Assembly (NCBI GenBank): GCA_949300145.1
Contig: CASGDA010000004.1
Location: forward strand, 1 to 64,000
Origin: an uncultured Treponema sp.
GTDB taxonomy: Bacteria > Spirochaetota > Spirochaetia > Treponematales > Treponemataceae
Direction of reading: 5' to 3'
Length of the DNA: 64,000 nt
The position numbers were made by a program, and so were the translations under genes. Below the pieces are notes generated by a model. The model saw only the letters and a list, made by a program, of their open reading frames with translations. It had not been told where the DNA came from and searched no databases. Each line of letters starts with the position of its first letter. Within the stretch, counting starts at the first letter, position 1. Shown one piece after another: positions 33,285 through 41,616 of the stretch.

Positions 33285-34265
33285 ATGATACACGGGGAAC
33301 CAAATAAAACAACTGATAAAATCCGCAGGCACATTCTTCACGCTTTTTTTGCCGCCGCTGTTCTCTTCATTAACTTACTGCCATTAAACGCGGAGGAACA
33401 AAAAAACAGCCTTGAAATAAGCAAAGACGCATCATTCACAGTGACAACGCTTCCGGAAGCGATGGCAACGGTAAACGTGACGCTGGCTTATCCGCTGCTG
33501 AGAGGACAGAATCCCCTGACAGCCTCAAACGGTATCAAATTCAAAACATCCGCAGTGGTGACACCTGTAAGCGCCAGAGGGTCGCTGCAACTCACCTTTA
33601 CACCTGTAGCGTTCCTTCAGTTTCATACATTCACCTTCGCAGGAAGCGGCTGGAATTTTCTATCCTTTGACAACGGGTTGTGCCTTGTTGTCCGGGAAAA
33701 CGGACATGAAACAAAATATGAAGACAAAAGCCTTGACGGTCTTATCTGGGGCTACGGAGGGGCGGCCACATTTCAGTTTGACTTTGCAGCCCTTTTTCCG
33801 GGGGAATGGAACCATGTTGTAATACAATCCATGCACGAATTCCGGTACAGGGGTTTTACAGGCGCCTCCGATGATGAAACATGGGCGTATGAATGCGACT
33901 GGAGCATGAACCGTAACGGATGGAACTATTACGCCAATTTGCTGCTCGGATACCAGATGCCCATCCGGTTTAATCTCGTGGCATTGCTCGTGGAAGCAGA
34001 CACCGCTTTATATGAGGTTGAAGGTGATTTCCATGACGGGGAATACTGGGGACAAAACCTCCCGAGATGGAAATTCGGAATTCTTGGAAGTTTTAAATGC
34101 ACTGATTCAATTTCACTTTCGGCGATACTTCAGTTTGCAACATCCTTGAAAGCAACCGGGGAAACGGAGGACTTTGACTTTTACCAGGACAGACGGGTTG
34201 ACAAAACCTCGCCCTATGATTTCGGGTTTTACCGGTTGATTGCCAGTGTAAATGTAAAACTGTAA
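33285..34265 (+). CDS. Putative outer-membrane beta-barrel protein
   Basis: 326 residues. A signal peptide (about 1-36, cleavage after L-N-A) precedes a chain of alternating hydrophobic strands rich in aromatic residues, glycine and tryptophan, ending in V-N-V-K-L, consistent with a barrel whose last strand ends the protein. I recognise no named family; treponemes carry many such proteins. A MATE pump gene follows 15 nt downstream, with AGGAAAG before its ATG, so the two are probably co-transcribed. Confidence 0.65.
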   Translation: MIHGEPNKTTDKIRRHILHAFFAAAVLFINLLPLNAEEQKNSLEISKDASFTVTTLPEAMATVNVTLAYPLLRGQNPLTASNGIKFKTSAVVTPVSARGSLQLTFTPVAFLQFHTFTFAGSGWNFLSFDNGLCLVVRENGHETKYEDKSLDGLIWGYGGAATFQFDFAALFPGEWNHVVIQSMHEFRYRGFTGASDDETWAYECDWSMNRNGWNYYANLLLGYQMPIRFNLVALLVEADTALYEVEGDFHDGEYWGQNLPRWKFGILGSFKCTDSISLSAILQFATSLKATGETEDFDFYQDRRVDKTSPYDFGFYRLIASVNVKL

Positions 34266-34280
34266 AAACAGAGGAAAGAA

Positions 34281-35660
34281 ATGGCGGCGGTTCCTGCGGG
34301 TGAAACACAATTCGCCAGAATGACACAAACCCCGATACCCTCTCTTGTTTCAAAGCTGGCGGTACCAACCGTGATAAGCATGCTCGTTTCCTCACTGTAC
34401 AATATGGCCGACACTTTTTTCGTCGCAAGAATAGGGACAAGCGCAGGAGCCGCGGTAGGGATTGTTTTTTCAGTGATGGCCCTAATCCAGGCGCTCGGCT
34501 TTACCATTGGAATGGGAACAGGCAGCCTGCTCTCAAGATTGCTGGGACAAAAAGACATAGAGGAAGCGAACAAGATTGTCTCCACAGGCTTCTTTTCCGC
34601 CATGTTTTTAGGACTGTGTATTTCAATTCCGGGCCTGGTTTTCCTAAACCCCTTCATGCTCTTTCTAGGTTCAACTCCGACAATCCTTCCATTTGCCAAA
34701 AGTTATGCGTTTTACATTCTGATGGGGGCGCCGCTAATGTGCGGGGCATTCGTCCTGAATAACATTCTGAGAGCCGAGGGGAAGGCCGCTTTCTCGATGG
34801 TGGGTTTAACTACAGGAGGAATCCTGAACATCATTCTGGATCCGCTTTTTATTTTCGGATTCGGAATGGGGACGGCGGGCGCGGGAGCCGCAACTTTGAT
34901 AAGCCAGGCAATAAGCTTCATCATTCTGCTGCAATTCATTCTGCGGGGGAAATCCGTTTCCCGGATATCTTTTTTCAGCATACCCAGGGCGGGGAAGTAC
35001 TTCGCATCCGCCATGCTGATTGCTTCCACCGGCTTTCCTTCACTCTGCCGTCAGGGCCTTGCAAGCGTATCGACCATGATGCTGAACCGCAGCGCTTCCT
35101 TTTACGGGGATGCTGTTGTAGCAGGATTCGCAATCGTGCTGCGCATAACCATGTTCATTTCTTCGATTATGATAGGCATAGGACAGGGATTAACACCGGT
35201 GGTCGGATTCAATTATGGAGCCGGAAAATTCAGGAGGGTTCGGGACGCATATTTTTTCACCGTTGCGACAGGATTCGTCATCCTCTCCGTCTCGTCCGTC
35301 CTTTTGTTTATATTCGCCCCGGACATCATAAGAACCTTCAGCTCACGGGAAGAAGTGATTGCGGCAGGAACAGTCGTCCTAAGATGGCAATGCCTCGCCC
35401 TGCCGTTCCATCCGGTCATTATAAGCACGAACATGATGATGCAGGCTACAGGAAAAATAGGCATAGCAACTTTCCTGTCATCAAACAGGCAGGGAGTTTT
35501 TTTCATCCCGCTTGTAACCATCCTTCCGGCTTTATGGGGCTTGTCAGGTTTGGAAGCAGTGCAGTCCATCGCCGATTTACTCAGCTTTTTGACGGCGGCT
35601 CCGTTTGCATTTTTCTTTTTGCAAAAACTGAGCCGCCTCGAAGAAAGACATAACGTCTGA
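34281..35660 (+). CDS. MATE-family efflux transporter 1
   Basis: 459 residues, twelve membrane helices in two MatE repeats. The first begins with P-T-V-I-S-M-L-V-S-S-L-Y-N-M-A-D-T-F-F-V, the family start. These pumps export cationic drugs or metabolites using Na+ or H+. Ribosome site AGGAAAG. Likely in an operon with the preceding outer-membrane protein. One of three MATE genes in the window. Substrate unknown. Confidence 0.92.
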   Translation: MAAVPAGETQFARMTQTPIPSLVSKLAVPTVISMLVSSLYNMADTFFVARIGTSAGAAVGIVFSVMALIQALGFTIGMGTGSLLSRLLGQKDIEEANKIVSTGFFSAMFLGLCISIPGLVFLNPFMLFLGSTPTILPFAKSYAFYILMGAPLMCGAFVLNNILRAEGKAAFSMVGLTTGGILNIILDPLFIFGFGMGTAGAGAATLISQAISFIILLQFILRGKSVSRISFFSIPRAGKYFASAMLIASTGFPSLCRQGLASVSTMMLNRSASFYGDAVVAGFAIVLRITMFISSIMIGIGQGLTPVVGFNYGAGKFRRVRDAYFFTVATGFVILSVSSVLLFIFAPDIIRTFSSREEVIAAGTVVLRWQCLALPFHPVIISTNMMMQATGKIGIATFLSSNRQGVFFIPLVTILPALWGLSGLEAVQSIADLLSFLTAAPFAFFFLQKLSRLEERHNV

Positions 35661-35677
35661 GGTTCCGGAATCTCAGG
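35658..35677. repeat. Inverted repeat at the junction of convergent genes
   Basis: CTGAG-TTCCGGAA-CTCAG type imperfect 20-bp palindrome spanning the MATE stop. Possible two-way terminator, but without T tracts. Confidence 0.3.
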
Positions 35678-37181
35678 TGAGTTTAGCCTCAACCCAACGG
35701 CTGACAATCGGCTCTATCGATTTCATGTTAAATCCCAGAGAATCCACCTGTTTTTTATCCCGGCTTGTTCCCCAGTTCTGGTAGGGATCATCGTAATGGG
35801 ACATCAGATAATTATAAACGATATCCTCCGCCTCATTCTGATTCGAGCTGAAAATACCGCCGCTTTTTTTTCCAACACAGGCGGAAAGTTCTTCCCGTAT
35901 GGAAGACCGTATTTCCTGAAAAAATATTTCCTTATACACGGTGTATGTTTTACCGGAAACACGCTTGATAATATCCGCGACGGAATTCGGCACAAAATTT
36001 TTAACTCTGCCCTTACCTGCAAAATCCGGCAGACCTTTTTCTTTTCCGCGCCTGTCACGCCTGAGGACGGGAACCTTCGGTTTTTCAGACGGCTCCGCCC
36101 CGGCAGGCTTCAGGGATTCAGCCGGAACCTTTTTTACGGTCTTCGCCTTCCTTGTTTTCACCTCAGAAGATTTTGAAGGAGGCGGCGGTGCGGCCTGCGG
36201 TTGCGGCGGATTATCCGCACCGGCGGCTTTTTCTCCGGCAGGCGACGGAGCCGGCTGTAAATTGGATTTATAATAGCGCCAGGTCCGCTGCATATATAAA
36301 TCGCCGGAAATGTTATAATAATACCCGTTTACAACGGAAGACAAAACCGCATTCAGGATTTCCTCATCCCGCCAGCCATGTTCCCTTCCGTTTTTTATAG
36401 CGGAAAAAATTTCACTGTGTTTTGTTTTATACTTCTTGCTGTAAAGAACGATAATCCTTTCAAAGGCAGGGTCAAACACCTGATTCCAATATTTCAGGCA
36501 GTAAGCGATGACGGAATCCTCCGTTCTGGAAACACCCCGAGGTATAAGGATTCTGGATAAATCCTTTTCGGAAAATTTTATTTTTGAAAAATCAACAAAA
36601 ACAGATTCCTGTTTTTTCTTCCGCCCGGCATACCGGCGGGCTTCCCTCTCTTTTTTTAAACTACGGACACTTTCAACGGTATCCGTAATATACATCCGGA
36701 TAATCTCCGCCGTCCTTTTCATTTCTTTGGATTTAAAACCAAGGAGAACCGCATAGCGGGCATATTTTTCGGTAAAGGCCACAGCTTTCATTCTGTCAGC
36801 AGAAACAACCGAAAGAAGATTCTCCGCGAATCTTATGACAGAATAGGCGTCGGATATTTTCACGGTATCAATGTTTTCCGTCAAAACGGAAATAATATAA
36901 AAAACACGTTTTTCAACTTTATCAGCGAGGATAAGAATGCACTCATACAGCAACTTTTTGAATCCCGGATCACGCAATCTATAGCAACGCAACAGCTCCG
37001 CCCGCGCGTTCTCATCAGGAAATTTCCTCCGGAGCCGGGTGTTGTACAAGACGAGAGCTTCCTTGTGTTTTCCCATTTTCCAGAGTTCAAAATACCGCTC
37101 TATATCTGTATCCGTATCGAATGATAAATACGGGTATTCTTCTTTCAGGATTTTCAACTGTAAATCAGTTATTTTCCTCAT
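35673..37181 (-). CDS. Hypothetical treponemal protein with proline-rich linker
   Basis: 502 residues. A helical N-terminal half (1-300; repeated-helix character with R-A-E-L-L-R-C-Y and K-L-L-Y-E-C-I-L) is joined by a proline/alanine/lysine-rich linker (about 310-375) to a smaller C-terminal domain (about 385-502). No catalytic motif recognised. The first part could be TPR/HEAT-like scaffold. The ATG is 7 nt after a TATACT, and the -35 lies inside the flaB terminator. No ribosome site. Function unknown. Confidence 0.65.
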   Translation of the reverse strand: MRKITDLQLKILKEEYPYLSFDTDTDIERYFELWKMGKHKEALVLYNTRLRRKFPDENARAELLRCYRLRDPGFKKLLYECILILADKVEKRVFYIISVLTENIDTVKISDAYSVIRFAENLLSVVSADRMKAVAFTEKYARYAVLLGFKSKEMKRTAEIIRMYITDTVESVRSLKKEREARRYAGRKKKQESVFVDFSKIKFSEKDLSRILIPRGVSRTEDSVIAYCLKYWNQVFDPAFERIIVLYSKKYKTKHSEIFSAIKNGREHGWRDEEILNAVLSSVVNGYYYNISGDLYMQRTWRYYKSNLQPAPSPAGEKAAGADNPPQPQAAPPPPSKSSEVKTRKAKTVKKVPAESLKPAGAEPSEKPKVPVLRRDRRGKEKGLPDFAGKGRVKNFVPNSVADIIKRVSGKTYTVYKEIFFQEIRSSIREELSACVGKKSGGIFSSNQNEAEDIVYNYLMSHYDDPYQNWGTSRDKKQVDSLGFNMKSIEPIVSRWVEAKLT

Positions 37182-37188
37182 GCCAGAA

Positions 37189-37218
37189 AGTATAAGAAAA
37201 AAAAAAGGTTCATTTCAA
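37189..37218 (-). promoter_or_regulatory. Promoter of the 35673-37181 gene, inside the flaB terminator
   Basis: Minus strand TTGAAA (37218-37213), 18-nt spacer, TATACT (37194-37189), 7 nt to the ATG. The -35 overlaps the terminator's 3' arm region. Confidence 0.5.
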
Positions 37219-37245
37219 CACGGGTTTCCCCGCGGAAATGAACCT
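37196..37245 (-). terminator. flaB terminator
   Basis: Minus strand AGGTTCATTTC (37245-37235 and complement 37216-37206), 18-nt loop, then a run of about ten T. An 11-bp perfect stem, the strongest terminator in the window. Confidence 0.9.
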
Positions 37246-37264
37246 CCGTCGAATACAGGAACAA

Positions 37265-38125
37265 CTACTGAAGGAGACTTAAAACGCTCTGCGTAGCCTG
37301 ATTTGCCTGTGCAAGCATTGCTGTACCGGACTGGGTAAGAATCTGGTTCTTTGTGAAGTCAACCATCTCTTTCGCCATATCCGTGTCCCTGATGCGGGAT
37401 TCGGCTGCCTGAAGGTTTTCAGCACCGATTTGCAAGCCACGCATGGTGAATTCAAGACGGTTCTGGTATGCGCCCAAATCCGCGCGCTGCTTGTTCACCA
37501 TCTTGATAGCCTGGTCAAGAGTTCCGATAGCGCGGTTAGCGCTGTCAGGAGAAGAAAGAGACAAGATGCTCTCATCCCCCAAATTGCGGATACCGAGCGC
37601 GGCGGCTGTCATTGTGCCGATATACGCGCGGGTCCGCTGATCCATATTTGCCCCGATATGGAACCACATGGATCCGGTAACTGTGTTTTCTCCGGTTTCC
37701 CGAGCAAATCTTCCGGTAAGCAGATTCATACCGTTAAACTGCGCATGACTTGCAACCCTGTCGATTTCAGCAACAAGCTGAGAAACTTCGACCTGGATCT
37801 GCATGCGGTCTTCTGCGGTATAGATACCGTTCGAGGACTGAACGCTGAGTTCGCGGAGACGCTGGATAATATCCTGTGTTTCCTGCAGATACCCTTCCGT
37901 TGTCTGAATAAACGAAATACCGTTCTGTGCGTTGATATTCGCCTGATTCAAACCGCGGATCTGACTGCGCATCTTTTCAGACACTGCGAGCCCGGAAGCA
38001 TCATCCCCTGCGCGGTTTATGCGCATACCGGAGGAAAGTTTTTCCATGTTCTTCGTGTTGGAAATATTGGTCTCTCCCAAAACACGCTGCGAGAACATAG
38101 CGCTGAGGTTGTGATTGATGATCAT
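37265..38125 (-). CDS. flaB: Flagellar filament core protein FlaB
   Basis: 286 residues from the ATG at 38125, which has AAGGAG 7 nt upstream; a 54-codon in-frame upstream extension overlaps the leader and is not real. The N-terminus ([11 protein letters not shown]) and C-terminus ([17 protein letters not shown]) are the conserved coiled-coil ends of flagellin, with almost no variable D2/D3 domain, as in spirochaetal periplasmic filament cores. A sigma-28-like promoter lies 155 nt upstream and leaves a long structured leader. Confidence 0.96.
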   Translation of the reverse strand: MIINHNLSAMFSQRVLGETNISNTKNMEKLSSGMRINRAGDDASGLAVSEKMRSQIRGLNQANINAQNGISFIQTTEGYLQETQDIIQRLRELSVQSSNGIYTAEDRMQIQVEVSQLVAEIDRVASHAQFNGMNLLTGRFARETGENTVTGSMWFHIGANMDQRTRAYIGTMTAAALGIRNLGDESILSLSSPDSANRAIGTLDQAIKMVNKQRADLGAYQNRLEFTMRGLQIGAENLQAAESRIRDTDMAKEMVDFTKNQILTQSGTAMLAQANQATQSVLSLLQ

Positions 38126-38281
38126 AATGCTACTCCTTTGGCGATTTTCGGCGGCCTGTGCTATGCTGCCGCGGCATCCCTGCCGATCTGTCAATTTAAC
38201 CGGATCTCCTGACCATTCCTGTACAGAAGACGGATGCCGTTCGGTCAGCTGCCCCCGGACGGCACTAGGTTTTAACCTGTA
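38126..38281 (-). promoter_or_regulatory. Long 5' leader of flaB
   Basis: About 155 nt with several possible hairpins (GGTTAAAACC, and TGCCGT...ACGGCA) and repeated GGA-containing motifs upstream of the ribosome site, the type of motif bound by CsrA in other flagellin leaders. Confidence 0.45.
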
Positions 38282-38287
38282 CTTCAA

Positions 38288-38314
38288 ATATCGGCGGAGA
38301 CTTCCACGGCTTGA
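38288..38314 (-). promoter_or_regulatory. Sigma-28-like promoter of flaB
   Basis: Minus strand TCAA (38314-38311), 15-nt spacer, GCCGATAT (38295-38288), compared with the known TAAA-N15-GCCGATAA consensus for FliA-type sigma factors. Confidence 0.7.
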
Positions 38315-38426
38315 GAAAAAAAATATTTCCGGCCGGCAAATTTAACGGGAAGCAGAAAACAGAAAAAACACGCAGGAAATAAAAACAAGACAAAATATAA
38401 GTATGAAATAAAAAATTATCAGTACG

Positions 38427-38843
38427 TCAGGAATTGTGCGCGCCGTTCCTGCAGTTGACACACCCCAGGATATGGACATGGTTCTTGCCGGAAGTCCTGT
38501 AAAAAACCCTCGCCACAAGATATTCATCAGGTTTCAAATCTTTTCTGCACACAGGACAAACCCGGCGGACATCCGGCTCAGGATAGGGAAGACAGTTGGG
38601 GCAGCCGAATATATGGCAAATCCTGTCGTTACCTCCGGGGAACACCGCGGACTTTATCTGCCGCCCCGGAGTCAAAACAACTCCGCACACAGGACAGGTT
38701 CCCGGAGCCCCCGGCTTCCCGACCTTTTTCAGTTTCTTTTTGGAAGGCTGTCTGGCCGAAGAAAAAAACAGGGAAAAGCCGAAAACAAAAAGCCCTATGG
38801 CTATAAAGACAAGAAGCAACAGATAAAACGGAGAAAAAAACAT
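38427..38843 (-). CDS. Membrane-anchored zinc-ribbon protein
   Basis: 138 residues from the ATG at 38843 (AAGGG 9 nt upstream; a TTG two codons earlier has worse spacing). One N-terminal membrane helix (about 5-28) and a basic stretch precede two zinc-ribbon units: C-P-V-C with a later C-P-N-C, and C-P-V-C-R with C-V-N-C-R. Each also holds a histidine before its last pair (R-I-C-H-I-F-G-C and H-V-H-I-L-G-C). No enzyme domain is attached. Possibly a small regulatory or scaffold protein. Confidence 0.75.
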   Translation of the reverse strand: MFFSPFYLLLLVFIAIGLFVFGFSLFFSSARQPSKKKLKKVGKPGAPGTCPVCGVVLTPGRQIKSAVFPGGNDRICHIFGCPNCLPYPEPDVRRVCPVCRKDLKPDEYLVARVFYRTSGKNHVHILGCVNCRNGAHNS

Positions 38844-38911
38844 TTTCAAAATCCCTTCAGAGGTATTCTGCCAGAAGTTTTCAGTTTTGAAAACAGAATA
38901 TTACATTTTAC

Positions 38912-38940
38912 TTGCAGTGCGCCGTTTTTTAAGCTATTAT
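38912..38940 (+). promoter_or_regulatory. rsmI-flgM promoter, leaderless
   Basis: TTGCAG, 17-nt spacer, TATTAT. The hexamer overlaps an upstream ATG and ends 7 nt before the GTG at 38948. Confidence 0.65.
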
Positions 38941-38947
38941 GTTTAAT

Positions 38948-39667
38948 GTGGCAGAGTTGTACATTGTTGCGACACCGATAGGGAATTTAGGCGACATGAC
39001 TTTCCGCGCGGTGGAAACGCTGAAATCCGTGGATGTGGTTGCCTGTGAGGACACCCGCAGAACACTGCAGCTCCTGAATCATTTCGGGATAAAAAAGCCG
39101 CTCCTGTCATGCAGGGCGTACAATGAACAGTCCGCATCCGGGAAAATACTCGCCCTTTTGGACAAGGGGCAGAACGTGGCCTATGCCAGTGATGCGGGAA
39201 CCCCTTCCGTCAGCGATCCTGGAGGAGTCACAGTCCGTAAAGCCAGAGCCGCAGGTCACAGGGTTATCCCCATACCGGGGGCTTCCGCTTTCGCCGCCCT
39301 GGTCAGTGTTTCAGGCGGGACGGACAAAACGGTCGTTTTCGAGGGTTTTTTGTCCCCCAAACCGGGACGCAGAAAAGCCCGGGTGAAAGAGCTGATGGAA
39401 ACAGGATATGCGTTCGTTTTATACGAATCCCCGTTCCGGATAGTTAAACTTCTGGCGGATATTGCCGAAACTGACAGTAAGCGGCTCGTTGTGGTTGGGA
39501 GGGAAATGACAAAGCTGCACGAAGAGATTGTCCAGGGGACAGCAGAAGACGTTTACGGGATATTTTTGGGGAGAGAGAAAACGGCGGGGGAATTTTCCGT
39601 ATACATTTCCGGAAAAACCGTTAAGGAAAATACGGTTTCAGCCGATAAAAAAAACAAGGCAGGATGA
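38948..39667 (+). CDS. rsmI: 16S rRNA 2'-O-methyltransferase RsmI (C1402)
   Basis: 239 residues from a GTG at 38948; an in-frame ATG at 38939 overlaps the promoter -10 and cannot be the start. Family marks are L-Y-I-V-A-T-P-I-G-N-L-G-D-M, C-E-D-T-R, Y-A-S-D-A-G-T-P and I-P-G-A-S-A-F, with G-F-L-S-P-K-P-G-R-R-K later. It methylates the ribose of C1402 in 16S rRNA using S-adenosylmethionine. The stop overlaps the start of the FlgM-like gene (ATGA), so the two are coupled. Confidence 0.94.
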   Translation: MAELYIVATPIGNLGDMTFRAVETLKSVDVVACEDTRRTLQLLNHFGIKKPLLSCRAYNEQSASGKILALLDKGQNVAYASDAGTPSVSDPGGVTVRKARAAGHRVIPIPGASAFAALVSVSGGTDKTVVFEGFLSPKPGRRKARVKELMETGYAFVLYESPFRIVKLLADIAETDSKRLVVVGREMTKLHEEIVQGTAEDVYGIFLGREKTAGEFSVYISGKTVKENTVSADKKNKAG

Positions 39668-39954
39668 GTATGATAATTGACCGTCTGGGGGGAATAAATC
39701 CTCTCGAAAATGTTCAGAACACAAGCAAACCTCAAAGAGTAAAAACGCCTGAAAAGCCGGATTCCGTAAGCGTATCTTCAGAAGCGAAAGGTCTTTCGGA
39801 GATGTATTTTGCGATGGAAGCAGTAACATCCGCCCCGGACGTCAGGGCGGACCGGGTAGCCGAAGTAGCTGAAAAGATAAAGGATCCGGGATATATAACC
39901 GGCACAATCGTGGATATTGTCGCAGACCGCTTCCTGGATGAAATGGGAATATAA
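39664..39954 (+). CDS. flgM: FlgM-like anti-sigma-28 factor
   Basis: 96 residues. The N-terminus is probably disordered (P, K, S and V rich, with D-S-V-S-V-S-S-E-A-K), and two helices follow: D-V-R-A-D-R-V-A-E-V-A-E-K-I-K and the ending I-V-A-D-R-F-L-D-E-M. This order matches FlgM, which holds sigma-28 inactive until the hook is complete and is then exported. A sigma-28-like promoter drives flaB only 1.4 kb away. Start overlaps the rsmI stop; an alternative ATG lies two codons on. A terminator follows. Confidence 0.7.
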   Translation: MSMIIDRLGGINPLENVQNTSKPQRVKTPEKPDSVSVSSEAKGLSEMYFAMEAVTSAPDVRADRVAEVAEKIKDPGYITGTIVDIVADRFLDEMGI

Positions 39955-39980
39955 AATATCCCGGGAAATTTACCAGGTAT

Positions 39981-40032
39981 AAGGCGGATTGCAGGGCGGT
40001 TTTGCCCCGGCTTTCCGCCTTTTTATTTTATT
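39981..40032 (+). terminator. Terminator after flgM
   Basis: AAGGCGGA (39981-39988) pairs with TCCGCCTT (40014-40021) around an inner GGGC/GCCC hairpin, then TTTATTTTATTTT. Confidence 0.75.
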
Positions 40033-40049
40033 TTGCCCGGAGAAAAAAA

Positions 40050-41207
40050 ATGGCAGATTTTTTCTTCAAAATATCACCGAACATAACATTGGGAACCCAC
40101 ACCATATCAAGACTTGGACATTCGGTTTCCCGTTGGCTGGACAAGACGGAAAAGAGATTCATGCTCGTGGCGGATCCGGTTCTGAAAGATTTCGGAATAA
40201 TAGACAACGCGGTTCAATCTCTGGAGGAAAAGGGAATTGAAACCTTTATCTTCGATGATATTCCCGACGCTGCATCTTCCGTCCTGGAAGACGCCCTGTC
40301 TTTAGCCAGGGGAGCGCACATCTGCGGGGTAATTTCTCTGGGAGGACTGAAAACCGCATCCATCGGAAGGGCGGTTTCAGCTTTATACAACGAAACAGGC
40401 GATGTTTACGATTACATTGAAGGAGCCCAACCGTCAGCGGCACCGCTCCCCTTTGTCGAAGTGCCTTCAACCTGCCGGGATCCCGCAATGTTCATGGATA
40501 AAACCCCCATAATTGACAGCAGGAACAATCAGGCAGTCCTGATGAAAATACAAAATGACGTATGCAAAGCAGTCATAATGGACCCGAACCTTTACATGCA
40601 TATTTCCCCGCATATTGAAACATCAATGATGTTTCAGGCGGCTCTGATTGCGTTTGAAGGATATGTTTCAACAAAAGCCAACTTTTTCTCCGATACAATT
40701 CTGGGGAAAGCCCTGGAAATACTGTTTTTGGGATTGGATGAGGAACGCAGCAAAAATTCCGGAAATTCGCAGGAGATGCTTGCCGCCCAGGGAGGCTGCA
40801 TGGCTTCTTTGGGGGCAGCCATAAGCTCGCCGGGAGCGGGAACCGCCCTGGCCTTTGCCTGTAACGCAAGATTCAAAACCTCCATAGCCCTTGTATCTTC
40901 CATCATGTTTCCGCACATAATCGATGACGCATCCCGCGCGAAGGTCAGCCAGGCAGCGACCCTGGGCAGAATCCTCGGAACTGCCGCCGCAGGACAAAGC
41001 GACGGGGAAATCGCAGCCCGGGTGGCGGATGAAGTCCGGGGAAGGCTCGCCGTTCGCGGGCTGCCCGTCCGGCTGAAAGATTTAAACCTGTCGATAGAAC
41101 AGCTGGCCACAGCGGTGGAAGACGCAAGCCTGATGGACGTGATGAATTACATCCCCAGAAGCATGTCAGCCGATGATTTGTTCGACTTGGTAAAACGGGC
41201 CTATTGA
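40050..41207 (+). CDS. Iron-containing alcohol dehydrogenase homologue lacking the metal site
   Basis: 385 residues from the ATG at 40050, with CGGAG upstream. The overall fold is that of group III alcohol dehydrogenases: an N-terminal nucleotide domain, V-P-S-T-C-R-D-P, M-D-P-N-L-Y, E-G-Y-V-S and a helical C-terminus. The conserved residues are changed. The glycine-rich loop reads S-L-G-G-L-K-T instead of G-G-G-S-x-x-D. The segment that normally gives two metal ligands (G-M-D-A-L-x-H) reads F-Q-A-A-L-I. The later H and H-G ligands fall on L and T-S by my alignment. It is probably not a metal-dependent dehydrogenase; a binding or other role is possible. Confidence 0.72.
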   Translation: MADFFFKISPNITLGTHTISRLGHSVSRWLDKTEKRFMLVADPVLKDFGIIDNAVQSLEEKGIETFIFDDIPDAASSVLEDALSLARGAHICGVISLGGLKTASIGRAVSALYNETGDVYDYIEGAQPSAAPLPFVEVPSTCRDPAMFMDKTPIIDSRNNQAVLMKIQNDVCKAVIMDPNLYMHISPHIETSMMFQAALIAFEGYVSTKANFFSDTILGKALEILFLGLDEERSKNSGNSQEMLAAQGGCMASLGAAISSPGAGTALAFACNARFKTSIALVSSIMFPHIIDDASRAKVSQAATLGRILGTAAAGQSDGEIAARVADEVRGRLAVRGLPVRLKDLNLSIEQLATAVEDASLMDVMNYIPRSMSADDLFDLVKRAY

Positions 41208-41579
41208 TTCCTCCCGGACAGGCTGTATCCGCCGGCAGGAACTGATTTCACTGTGGAACTGTTTCAAGTATTGTTAACATCCTGTGGATAACTGTTTTTT
41301 TACAAACTTTTTTTCTTTTTTTGTGAATAAGCACTTGACAAAAAATAAAAGCCTTTTTTGCCGGAAAATCTGGTTTTAACATAATTACTTATACTACAAA
41401 GAAATACATAAAAACAGCTTCGCTTACCGTATTAAGGTAAACTAAAATTCCGCTGAATTTTCTTAAAAATAAAAAAGAAAACCCTGCTCCGCCTGTGTAT
41501 AACTTGTAGATAAGTTGGGAAAACAAAAGATATATCCACAAAAGGCTTTCCCGGAAAGAGAAAAGAAACGGAAAAGTTC
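41208..41579. other. AT-rich intergenic region with a DnaA-box cluster (origin-like)
   Basis: No gene fits. DnaA-box-like 9-mers are TGTGGATAA (41283-41291, exact), TGTGAATAA (41322-41330, one change), TGTGTATAA (41494-41502, fits TTATNCACA), TGTAGATAA (41505-41513, one change) and ATATCCACA (41532-41540, one change). Between them are long A/T runs (41297-41350) and an inverted repeat TTACC-N7-GGTAA near 41424. This is the anatomy of oriC or of a DnaA-titrating site. No dnaA or dnaN lies nearby and gene orientation does not switch here, so the call is tentative. Confidence 0.45.
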
Positions 41580-41608
41580 TTGTAAATGCCTTTTCGCCGT
41601 GTTACGAT
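41580..41608 (+). promoter_or_regulatory. Promoter of the membrane-protein pair
   Basis: TTGTAA, 17-nt spacer, TACGAT, 8 nt to the ATG. Near-leaderless. Confidence 0.5.
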
Positions 41609-41616
41609 AAACAGGC

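Noticed and set aside
38126-38287. In-frame N-terminal extension of FlaB by 54 codons
   Set aside because: Flagellin N-termini are strictly conserved from M-I-I-N-H-N, and the extension covers the leader behind the sigma-28 promoter.
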